From assembly GCA_005406025.1 (NCBI GenBank), contig BGZK01001197.1, positions 62,001 to 126,000 on the forward strand: 64,000 nt of DNA. The letters are read 5' to 3'. This document shows positions 49,201 to 62,400 of this stretch, piece by piece. How positions within the stretch are numbered: the stretch's first letter is position 1; each line of letters opens with the position of its first letter. Under the pieces are notes generated by a model. The model was not told the origin of the DNA. It ran no database searches and saw nothing but the letters and a program-made list of their open reading frames with translations. The stretch comes from Eumeta japonica. Its lineage: Eukaryota; Arthropoda; Insecta; Lepidoptera; Psychidae. The position numbers and the translations under genes were made by a program.

Positions 49201-52200
49201 GGACGGACAAACAGCCGACGTCGCGGTAGTCGTCCGCCAAATGGTACCACGCCTGTAGAAGGGTATCAATGATAATAATGAAATGATTATATACATTTTA
49301 TTTTGCGGTCGGATAAAAATTTTTTTCGTACTGTCCATACAAATTCATAATAATTTTTCATCATATTTCGTTCACATTTAATTATTATATATATGTCATC
49401 TTGTTCAACAACTTGTTGCCTTTTTGAAGCTAGCTACATAATCCCATCGCTGTAGAAATTTTAGGACTTCTTATCAAAAAAAAAACTACGACAAGTTATT
49501 TTGACAGTCTTTACTTTATGTTAGCCTAATACTACTTAAAGAATTCTGAAGAGATTGAAACAGGTGTAAATCTTGTGGTGAAAAACCACACCTTTCTGTT
49601 GATCAATCATCAGCTGTTGGCAATAGAGTTAAAACTTCATAGTTTTGCCCAGCGGTAGAAGGAATAAAGCCTTTCCAATTCTATCATATACATAGCATTA
49701 ACTTATTGCAAGTTGTTCCGGGTTGCGCTATAGTCTGTGGAGTTTACTTGCCTGCTGACCATATTTTTTGCATGTTCTTGTTGTAGGTAATCCATTTGTA
49801 ATCATCAGGAATTTTTTTCAAAAACATTTTGGTTTCATTACGTTTCAACACAGAATCACAAATGAATACACGATTTTTTAGATTTCTTTCAGTGAGCTCG
49901 TGTGAAAGCCAGGTATCGGGCATTTTGTATATCCAACTTTTTTCGAATGGGTAAAAATTGTTTTTTAGTCACTCCACAGCTTTTCAGCTTTGTCTTGATA
50001 AATAATATGCCGATTTTGGTCTAAGTTATCCAAAATGGCATCGATTTTATTCGTAATAGGTCGACCAGAGCGTAGTTCATCTTTGACATCAAAATTACGT
50101 GACTGAAAACGATTGAACCAGTTTTGTGCTACTCTTCGCGACTCTGCATTAAGTTTATAAACGTCGCGACTTGTGTCGCATTTCCGCCTTATTTGTAATA
50201 AAACTTCAAAATATATCGGATTTTTACGTTAGATTCATTCATTTTAATGAACAGAAATACAACAGAAAAATGGCGGGATATCACTTTTACTTATTTTTTG
50301 TTTTTTAAAATGTTATCTATTTAATGCTATCAAAAGTAGCCAGATACAAACAGAACAACCAAAGAGATTTTACTGCAACTTTTAATTCATAAAATACGAA
50401 AAAACTTTTTCTCCGACCTAATATTTACTTCGAACCGGAAATTCGATTATTACAAATTCACTTCGTTAAATGTAAAACTATTGGTTTCGTTACATCCTAC
50501 CGAAAAAAAGTTATGATAATGACATGGTCGAGGTCATAAAGTTATTTAAAATTAAATTAAGTTTTAGACGTTTTGTTTTAAGGACACGTTAATGTCAGAA
50601 TTATTGCATTATTCGGAATTTATTACTATATCATTAAATGCCTTTATAAATATATGTTAACTGAAAATTTTAATTTAATACTAAAATGATTTATATCAAA
50701 GATTCTATATTCGGCCTATGTTATAGCCGATCTAATTGTTTTTAAATAATCCAAATTATCATTAGCTTTTTGAAGCGCTGTACAACATCAAAGCCAACTT
50801 CAAAGGATCATTTCAAAACGTTTGATATTTCTGTAATAAGAAACGACTATAAGCATAAAATGATATTGAGCTTTGGGATAAATACACCTTTTACTTTTCA
50901 ATTAGCATATTTAATGTTAGATCCCTGTTTTAAGCGGAGTTCCGGTATATCGATGGCCAAATTGTTTAATGCATTTCTTACGGAAGTCGTATTAGATAAA
51001 TGTTTATCTTTAAGTAGTTTGATCCTGTGACATTTGTATGCGTGGTATAAATTATGTGCATTACGTGTCTAACTTGAAGTATTATTACTTAGTCGAATGT
51101 ACCGCTAAATAAATGTTAAGGAAGTTTAAATACCCTCACTTGAAATTTCTTTTTACGAATCGCATTAAGTAGAATTAATGAAGGGTAAATTTTGATTTAT
51201 GTTCCATTAACTCGTATGAATACAAAGTCAGTTCTGATGGAAGTTTATATGTCACTTTATAGTACAATGTTAATGTAGATTTACACCCGAGCTATATACT
51301 GGCCGTCAGTTTTATTCAAGGCAAGTCAGTGTGGACACTGTACTGCCACTGTGTAAACTTAATTCAAGCCTTTACAGAAACGTCTATTAGTGCTAATTTA
51401 AATAATCGCATTATTTATTTAAAAGCCAGTAACTTACTCAATTGTAAGTCTGTCTCTTTATTTATGTTCAAATAGAGAACTTTCTTTAGTTACAAATTAA
51501 CAACCAGTGAATAGATTAATCATTTCTAAAACATATTTATTACTCATGCTACCCAATAAACGTTAGAAACTATATGCATGCATTACCGTGAGTGCGCATG
51601 CGTGCGTGCGTTTTGTGTGTGTGGGCTGCAGAAGCACATACATACTTTTCATTCTTGTAATTTGTGAGAAGTGCAAGAATGTCAATAGTAAGCATCATTA
51701 ATAGAAGAAAATATAATATTAAAACAGTAAAAAACACGGAGATATACCGTATATCATTGTGATGAGTATTTAATAAAATTTAACTTAACAATGAACTGAG
51801 TAGTTTCATTCTATTTTTATTCTGTAAATTCTAACATACGATGAAACAAAATTTTCAGCAATATAAGAATAAAAAATACAACTATTACTAATTTCATAAA
51901 TACCACCCAAAAAGTCTTACTGTTTTTCGTTTTTACCTTCTTATTGAAATAAATAATATTTAAATCAAATTTTAAATTAAATTTCAATTCTCATGTAAGC
52001 TATACCTCGTGTGTAAGTCATTTTATGATTCACATTAGAATAGCAACTACAATTGAATTATTTAATAGAAGAAAATAAAAAGGAAGCGAATTTTTGTTAG
52101 TTGATTTCACAATACATATTATTTTTACATCTAACATAAAAATACGAGACCTTTGGCCGTGAAACATCGAAGTTGAAGGTTATTGAATGAATTCAAATAA

Positions 52201-53410
52201 AAAAAATAATAAACCTATATTAAACAAAATAAAAAATACATAGAAATTCTAAATAATATATTTAGAATGTGTGTAAATGTAAAATAAATGTTATTCTTAA
52301 TAAATAAATAAGTACAGAATATAAATACAAGGCACACGGAAAAGCAAGAAAGTCTATAAAATAAGAAGTAGTCACACACGTACTATAGAGTAATGAGCGG
52401 CGGTGGAGAACATCAGAATCATAGTTAATCTCCGTGGCTCATTGATTAAGAACTGCTTGCCTTCAAACCGGGAGGTACCGAATTCAATCCTGACCATCGG
52501 CGAATTGACCTATGGATCTTTAACTTAACAAGAATTTAATCACTTCGTTCTGTGCCTCGGAGAGCACAGTAAGTCGTCCATCTCTGATATTTTTACCGTA
52601 TTAGTGACGACGGTGGTTCGCAATTCTTAACCGGAACACACACACACACACACACACGCGCACACACACACACATATGCAAGCACGCAAACCAGGCACAC
52701 ATTTCTGTAGCGAGCCTTTAAGATTTCTTATGCACTCACAAAATTCCTTCTCATGAGTTTCATTTGCTGTTCAGTGTTCTTGTAGTCGTCCATGTCCATG
52801 ATCGTATTAAGCGTGGTGCCGCTTATGGTGAGCAGCATAAATATTTCCACATTTTGCGTTGATCCATCCAATTTTATTCGCATTTCGTGTGTCTTTTCCT
52901 TTTCTAAGTCCAAAACATCGATAATAGCCCTGGAAAAAATGTAGCCTGTTTCTCCATGAGTGTAAAACAAATCATCCAGAAGAACGAGTTGATCATCGAG
53001 TTGTGATAATTGTTTTAGAGGGTTAAAATGAAAAAAATCACGACTGATAGTACGAAGAAACAAAGTGAAATTCTTTTCTAGTATTATTTAAAGACTGCTA
53101 TAAACAGATGCAACCTTGAAATAGGAGAAATACTAAAAAATGTTAATATTACATTAAAAGTATTAAAAATATGACATTTTATTAATATTATCGTCAAAAC
53201 AAAACGATTTATATGAGAATCGTTACTCGTCAACTCCGGTTAGATGTAGACTAATGATACTTTCAACAAATTTATCTCTTGATAAGAGGAAACTTGTGAG
53301 AGGGTGAAAACGCTCGTGCGTCCACAAGTACTCTGTGATGACATTTGAAAATTTATTATTAACTGGACTCCTAAATTGTAAATGAAAATGTGCTCAATTT
53401 AATTAATAAA

Positions 53411-53478
<68 letters not shown>

Positions 53479-56400
53479 TATATATATAAAACAACTTACT
53501 ATATATAAATTATATATATATATATATTTTATCCTTGACTCGATAATAATAAGTTATAGGTTTCTGCGAGAGTTTTCTAACAGATTTGTTTATATTTAGT
53601 GGTAACCTCATTTTCCTTTTCAAATTTTATTTCATGGCTTTTAAGAATATATCACATTAAAAATGGTATAGAGGCATTTCGATATATTTCTTTGTCTCTA
53701 TATAATATTTGATTCTAATAGGAATCCTTGTCCAACTTACTATTGTTGATTCTTTGTAAAATACGTAATAAATAACTAATACATATGGAAGCATATCTTT
53801 CTAGTCAGCGTTTCCACTAATTTGGTAGCATATTAAAGAAGGATCAAATTTTAATACCCGAAACCGATGAGCCTGCATGAAATGATTGGTGGATGTTAAT
53901 GGAACAAGAAAGATATTAAAGATCGTACCATGTGAAAATCTATAGTCACTGTCTAACCTTCCGGGAAATGGGCGTGAGTTTACAATAATAATAATATGTG
54001 ATATTACCGTCCAAGAAAACTGTCCTGATTCTCTTTGTCCCACAAAGTAACTTCTAGAATGTATTCGTCGCGTACCGGAACGTTGAACATTTCGAGCCAT
54101 TTTATTTCATTATCTGATATTTTCGCAAATTTCGATTTGCATTTTTCCGCTCCCAATCTGCAAGTTAAATCACTTGTTTTACAAGATTTTTGTCATTCTA
54201 TTACAGAAGAATTACTGTCCCATGTTTTTAATTTAGGCCGAGTGACTTGGATATTAAGTCCAATGTGTTGGACGGATGGGATGTGTTGGAAATTGGTCAT
54301 TTCAAAAAGCAAAACTGAAATATTAATGGAAATAATACGTAGTCTGCCTTTTTACAAAAAAAAAAAATATTTGCTTAAGAACAGGCATAAATGCAGAAAG
54401 CTGTGTATACGTATATGTCTTTTTGCTTGCTTGTACATATTTATGAAATGCATTATGATATCATTCATTATTATTAGCGTGAAAGAAAACGTGTGATATA
54501 TCTCGTAACTGGTGCAAAACACTTTGACATTGCGATTATATGATACCTGGTCAGTTGAAATTAAAGTATTTATATATAAAAAATAAACTAATACATGTGG
54601 TATGAGCTCATGTGCAGACTCGTCTTTCTTATCTAAGTCGCCAAAAAAGCAGCACGTACCTGAACCTACAGTAAAGTGCGTTAGATTTGTCTTCAGTCAC
54701 AATCGAAGCGAGCCCTTTGACCTCTATCAATGCAATGGTCAGTGTGGCGGTGCGCATGCGTCTTCCCATTTTGTGTAGATCTCCTTTGGTAGTATTACTT
54801 AATATAAGCTGCAACATAAAATGTTCAAATTATAACAAAATAATTATAAGAGTTGTCGTATCCAAAAATAAAACCCCAAAGCGAGATTTAATATAGCACA
54901 GCAAAAATAAAGAAACATTTTTTTGAAAGGTGTGTAAAAATGCGGGATCACTAATGTTTGCACAAAGTTATATTATGTTATATAACTTATTAAATTTATA
55001 AAATATTTAAGTTTTATAGTAGTTATATATTTATAGTTTCACGCCAACGAAGTTTAAAATAAAATTATGAGGGTACATAGGAAAAAGGGCCAATTCATTC
55101 TGAATATAGATATAAAAAGTAGATGGTCCGATTTACTTGTATTAGAAACATTACAGTAGGTACAATGAATACAGCCATTATATTTTGTTTAGTGTTTTTG
55201 CATATATACACTAAACAAAGTTGAATGGCTCGATTCATTGTACTGTAATGTTTCTACATTCTATATGTACACACACACATATATATATGTGTGTGTATTA
55301 CGTATGTACATGTATATATGCACTATGTATGTAAGCACTAGAAAAATTGAGTGAAAAACATAAGTACAATTAGATGTATTATTATTATTGTAAATATCTG
55401 AACATTCATTTAATTTTCTAAAAAAATGTCCGATATTTCAAAATTAGGTTTTAGAGTGTCTGGAGCTTTTATTTTGAAACCTTTTTATGCATATTTGCAT
55501 GCATATACGAATGTTAACGTGTCGATTCGTTGATTTTCGTACAATATCAACGGATATTGTACGAAATGAACGGGAATGTTCGGAATGAACGGATTAATCT
55601 TTTAAATAATTACCAGAAATTCTACATATAAAATGATTTAAAGACGATCTGAAATGTATCTACCAATAATTACGTCGATTATAAATCAACGTTATTTCTT
55701 TTTAATAACTTTCTCGATTTTTACAATGCAGGAAGAGTAAAAGTGACAAAAAGAATTAAAGAAAAATGGAAGGATTTCGTCTATTTAAAATTTTGTATGG
55801 ATGAAAGTATGTAAGAAGGTGATATTTACTTATTAAACTCTCTTTCGATTTTATTAGAAAACGGCTCCCGCTCGTGGTTACGACCGCGAGGGTCGATCCC
55901 GGCGCTGTTCACGATTTCAATTCGAGTCTCGATTTCGTACTCGCTTTAAATTCGATCATGGTTTCTCTTTCGCATCCCCACACATCGATTTTGATCCTGA
56001 CCTTATATTGAATATATTATTATTATACATATAATTACACGTCATAAAGTATAAAAATTATTCGATTTTAAAACTGATGAAACTGCAAAAAAAATTATTT
56101 TCCATTTCGTCACTTTAGGTATTGGATTCCAAACAAAAGTGAAACCACGTTTGACTTAATTTGTAATAAAGACTTCAAATAATTTTTTTTATTATCCTAA
56201 CCTTAAAAGCTAACAGTGTACAAATCAACAACAATTTTACCATCAGTAGGATTAAATCACTAAAAACCTCGAAACATTTTATTTCGTTATTTTAAAAGGC
56301 GAGTCCATATGACAATTTCCATTACTTTAACTTCAAAAGTAATAGCCACTTCCATGAAAATTCCCAGCACTTTTTCACCGCCTTATAAAGGTACTACTTA

Positions 56401-59400
56401 GAGGTACTAAGAAAGGATTCCAAGAATCCTTTCTTGGTACTAAGAGGTACAATATGTGGTAAGGCTTGGGTAGAAATTCGAGTTCTTAAACCCGGCAGTT
56501 TCAGCCGTGAGTTAGGTGTATCAATCAGAATCTCTTTTTCGTGTTAGACTATTATCACTCCATTACACATACCCACATACTTTTTATTTCAAGTTGAGGA
56601 GTCTGAACCCTAACATCTTCAAGCTGGTCCAGTGAAGGTTGAGGGTCGTTAACGATTTTGGTAATAGATACGATAACAAAGTTAGGGACCAATAGCTTAC
56701 CAAGCCTTTTTAAAGACGCAGGGCGTGGTTTGATTTGAATTAAGTTAAAAACCCATTGGTCAATTCGCTCGTGTTCAGGATCGAACCTTGGTGATGGCCT
56801 TAACCACAGAGACGCCGCTTACTAAGTCAAAGTGCTTATGTGGAGAATGATGGTTTTTCATTTCAACGAGTATTTTTGTTATGTTGCGTAGTTCCGTGAA
56901 AGAAATACAATCGAACTTACAGAAATCCCCGTACAACAAATATTTCTTACGTCTCTCTATTTGTGAATGTTGTTTTTACGGCCCTCAGATTGATTTTCTA
57001 CAGGTTTAGCATTAATGGTTATGAACATCGATTTAAGATTGATGAACGTAAATAAATACTTATGACGGGATGCATGAAAAGACAAAAAATGCAAATTATA
57101 AATATAAGCTGTAAGACTTGACGGATTATTCATAGATTATCTGTCAAATTTTAAGTTTTCATTAACGATTCACGTATTTATCGTTAGGTACAATATAAAA
57201 TTACATGCTCCGATAGAATTTCAGTAAAGGACAATATACGAATTTAAAAAAGCAATGGTGATCGCTTTTGGCTAGTGAATAGTCAAAAATAGACACTCGC
57301 CGATTAGTTAATACTAGTAATTTAATCCGATACCTAGAACCTGAAATGGTACAAGAAACAATACGTATTATACGACTTCTATAATTACATGAAATGCAAT
57401 TTTTATAACTTAAATTTCTTAATAATAGTAAATTTTAATTCGTTATAATGAATTTTTAGAATACGCGTTTCGCTTCCATAATTGTATTTAGATTTTTCGT
57501 TCTTACCACTAAGTACCGAAGGCTTACATGCTCGTACCGCGCTAGGGGAAGGTTGGCTACTTTTAACACTGTCAATGATCTCTTCTTCAAATTCTATCAC
57601 AATGTCCTCTAGGTCAATCAACTTTTCACCTCCTACCCCGGAACTGCCCAAATAAAAGCTCAGCTCTTCGTCATTGAAGCAACATAAGAGATCAAGGCGA
57701 TCTTCATTTTCAACATCGAGCAGCAGCCTGGTGATTTCGTTGGGAGACAGAGGCCTTATAGACATATTATACTAGAAATTAGATGGCAATAAAAACGCGT
57801 GAGAAATTAGTGACAACTTACAGAATAAATAAGTCAATATTTCTTTTCTCTTAAGTCATACGATATTATATTAGGTTTTATAATTTCTATGTAATAATAA
57901 ATGAAAAATTAGGTGATGTATTACAATATTTTACTAACATTTTCGAGGAAGTTGACTAGTTGGAGAGTTATTAGCTGATTGTCCAAAGTTGTCTATTCGT
58001 TTAATTAATAAGAATTGTATAAAATCTGTTTTTATTCCGATGAAATATTGTAGATAAGCTGATATAAAGGTATAATATATTGACGTTTTTTTCAAATAAA
58101 GGTTGTAGGTGAATAAATGATATTTTTATGGTTTGTCATAAAAATTTGCTTTTGAGTAACTTACTTGGGATGAAACTACATAAGTTAAATAAATGAAAAT
58201 AAGACTATTAGATAAAACGAAAATAACTAATTGTAAAACGGCTTAACGCACTGTTACAGGACACCATGTCAAATATACAATTTGACATCGACAAAAGCGC
58301 ATCTACAGCTAGTGGAATATTATGGAGGTAGTATAATGATATAATTTAAAAGGAAATAATTGGTCAAGTTTCATGAAGCAAATTTCATAAGTATAAGGAA
58401 TGAGCAAAAGTTTAAACATTTTTTTTTATATATATGTACGCGTTTATCTGTCACTTACTTAATAAAGGGTTTCAGTTATTTATGTTTGGTAAAGACGATT
58501 TTGAATGATCTTCGAAATATTTAATAATTTAGCGCTAAACTCCAAATACTAAACAATTCCCTAATTTCAGGTTCTATCAAAAGAGAGCTTCATAAATTAA
58601 ATAGATTTTGAATAAATTACAAAACTCAAGTTTTGTTAGTGATATTTATCGATTTTTACATACTGGCACTGGGAAAATTATTTTTAAAATTCCCTCTTTT
58701 AAGGTTTTTTGTAAAATCCGTATAAATATTTGTATTTAGATTGGAACACCCGCATAAGTTAATAATGGATATTGGGCTAGCAGGCAGATTATACAAGATA
58801 TCCCTGCTTTTTTTGCTTGTGGGACGGTCGAGCCGTAGATATACAGTGGCAAAAACTGACTGGCCACTTCGAGACATTTTAACGCCCGGCAAAAATAACG
58901 TGTTTAATACGACTATAGTTGCTCTTGACTAGGTTTCACTTGCATCTCTTGATTTTTTAATGGGGCTTATGAAACGGTTTGAAAAACCTGTCAAAAAAAT
59001 GGGAAATATTTCAGATACTTACGCTCCAAGTTACCAAGACTGTCTAAAGCCAAGTTAAACCGAAGAGTTTTTACTAGCGCAAACATACGAAAATTGTTAA
59101 TCATATTCCTTCTTTTCAGAAAAAATAATAGAAAACAAAAAGTGTGGCACACTTTCAAACACGTTGGACTTAAGTTTTTGGTTAACAATGGGGTCCTTCA
59201 CTAGAAAGTCATTTTAGAAATCACGTTGGTTATTTAGATCGTAAGGACGACAAATAAGCTTAAAAGTTAAGTTTCGTAATCCCATGTCGATTATTCTCCC
59301 GAAAATTTGGGAGCCTCCAATGAAAAGCACCGTGAAAGGTTGCACCAAGATATCCGTGGCATTAATTCGCTACCAAGGATGATGGGACGTTTGCTACATG

Positions 59401-62400
59401 ATGTTGCAATATGCTACATGACTGTTCTTGAATGTTCAAACGAGAAATAAATGGAAAGAGATAATGTCCTTGGAAATACACCAAAAAAAGAAGAAAAGAT
59501 GGATCCATACAAAAAATAAAATGAACATGGAATTTTAATTATTTTGCATGAAGTAATTGAATATTTTAAAAAATATGAAATCTATTACGAATTTTTTCGG
59601 TCGTTTTAATCCAACCAATTTGCTTATACTTTTTTTTTAATAAAAAACATTGATGGATAGATTTGTCATCAAGCATTGGAAATCACCTTTTTCATTCTTC
59701 TCAAGCTTTCTTTCTCAATGTCTCCGGTACTCGTTAGAACACGACATTCGTTTTAAAACACTTGCTGGAACGAGCTCTTTCATTTGAATTTTTGCCCATG
59801 TAAATTGGTTGACTTGAAGGGAAGCTCAATATTCTGTCAATGAAGCTGCGAACATTTGACTTGACCTTCAATTCGAAATTGAAAAAAAGGGCTGTTGTGA
59901 TGCTATTGAGGAATTTGGATCGAATGAAAGGATTATTGAATGACATGAGATTATTTGTCACCAAAATGTATGAGAACAGTTTAGACTTGGATCGTAACTG
60001 ATACAAATGTTGAAAACGGATACTATTACCGCGCATTGACTTACCACTATCTGCCGCTACTGTTCATTTTCATAGAAGCGAAGGCAATTTGTTACAAAAG
60101 TGGCATTCTGAATAACGATCAACAAGGCGGGGGGACAAACCATTGAGTGAGTAGCAACTCGCTTAATGATTTGTATCCACTCTACTTATCTACTTATCTG
60201 AACCAGTTTACAGTCATGGTAAGTTGTATGGAGTCCTGTCACGCGGAAAATAGTTCAAAAATATGAAGGTAAAAATTGTATCTATGGCTCGACGCCTTAG
60301 CCTTGTGAAATCAGTACTAAGATATAGGTTATCCTATTATATTCGTCATTTTTCATCCCATGTTTTCAATTTAGGTTAGATTAAAATTGCTTATCATAGA
60401 AGAGGGTTATTTTTGAATTATGTTATCAAAACCATGCTGCCGTGTAGCACAGATCTTCTAGTTATTTATTTAATTGTGAAAAAATATCAATAGTTCATTA
60501 AAATAGAATGGTAATTATTTTATTCGTGTTATGTTTTTACATTCAAAAACCTTGCAAGGTGTCATAAATGATTTAAAAAGAGAAGCCATTTTTGATTCAG
60601 CATATTAAAAACATCATATTTTTGAATAACATCTCACGTAACATATAAAAATACATATTTCGTAGACCTACTGGACCAAGCACATCCAGACGTCAGATTA
60701 AAACTTTAAATAGTAGTGTTGAATCCCATAAATTAGTATATAAATCAGTTTGCTTTAATCAAAGAACGCATAAAATATGTTTTAACTTTCCGCCAAGAAA
60801 ATTGACGAAATTCTAAAAATCTGAGCAGGTTATTGTTTACAATGTAATTTTACCATTTAGCAAACGTAACGTAACTAGAAGGTACCACGTGTTCGCTCCT
60901 GAAGGGCAGAAATGAGCGAGTTCTTAACTTAAGTCAACGTAAACGACTCGTTGGGTGCTGGAGAGAAAACGTTAGACCGTCGGCCGTTATTAGTCTCCGA
61001 TCCTCACTAGGCCACAGAGGGATTGAGGTTCAAACACCACGGCCTGAAATAAAAAGGATTTTGGGAGGGCATGGCTTGTCATTGGGGTGATAAAAAAAGC
61101 CTGACAGAAGAAGAACACATGTGAATGCACGTCGTGTTAGCATATAGATCATCGAAGCCTTTTTCTTAGATTGTTTTTTGTATGTTTCTCCGTAAGAAGG
61201 AGCCGTAAGAAGGACAGAATAATACGACAGAAATTTCCATTGGCGTTTAGAATATAGATGGAAATGAGAAGAATTGATCCATCCTAATATTGTAAGGATA
61301 GAGAGGTGCGATTAATTTACTCTCTGAAATATACTCCGCATCGATTTGAATTCACTGTTTTGTCCCAACCATCGGGCGTTCCACATGTGTGCTAATGAGG
61401 TCGGTACATTCGTGCTAAATTTTTTTTTATGTCATAGAGTAAATTTTGAAATTTAAAAATGCGTTTTTCAGAGATTAGATCTAAATAGGTCGATTTGTGT
61501 CCCCCCGAAAACCCTTTTGTCTAAATCGTTGAAAACGTTTTCGGAAGTGCAACCATAACAAAATATGACTTGTTTGTTAGTAATCCCTTCGTCGAAAACG
61601 ACTCAAATTGGGTAAAGTAGGAATGAGAAATTATATAGAGGTTTTATTATTTTAAGGGCACAAAACGGAATCTTAGTGTCGAGTCTGCGAAATTAGATTG
61701 TTCGTCCACCATTTCTATTTCTAAAACTACAAAAACAGACAGTTGAAATATTCATGTGTTACATATTCTATTGACGCAAATCCCGAGGCATATAAAAAAA
61801 AAGTTCAATTTGGCATTTACATATAGCATTGGCTGTACTGGAGGTACATACGCCAGTGTTCGATTCAGACTATGAAAGCTCGGTAAGATAGGTGTAGTAT
61901 TTTCGGAGATTACTTCTTGAGAATCGGTTTTCATATATAACCTGCGGTATGAAAATAAGATCGTAAGTGAAATCGAATGTTAACAGAAAACGAAGTCGTT
62001 TTATTGCTCCTCCGTATAGCTTATTGTATTTTTCGTGTATTTTTCTTCAATTTTAAGATGTTTTGTATTTAAGGCAAATAAGTTAAATTTTCGATATAAA
62101 TGGTATTAATGTTATTGCCATGGTTACCAAATATAGCACAATTTAAAACCCTAGCTGCATGAGTCTGGTACACAGAATTGCAATAAAAATTAAAACTGAC
62201 GATGAATTCATCGTCAATTTAAATATATAAAGAGGAATACTTGAAGTTTTAAAATTGACCGTGTAATTAATATCACAATATATACATAGAATGTACAGTA
62301 ACAAAAATGCTCTATATGTAAACATATACGGAATTTATCGACTTTTATTAATTTAAAAATTACTATTCTACATGTCATTACATTACATCCCCGATTTTCT

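Larger units (their letters stand above)
49253..52739 (-). other. Mctp intron with mariner copy 2 and SINE
   Basis: 3.5-kb intron between the C2 domains; contains mariner copy 2 (about 49303-50422), a TG/CG-rich microsatellite (about 51594-51630) and a SINE with (CA)n tail (52420-52676). The 86-codon frame at 50770 has no recognisable similarity. Confidence 0.65.

Noticed and set aside
57507..57765. Treating the acidic ORF as an Mctp exon
   Set aside because: With the preceding exon in phase 0 the acceptor at TTTCTAG gives another frame, and its donor phase (1) does not match the next Mctp exon (0).
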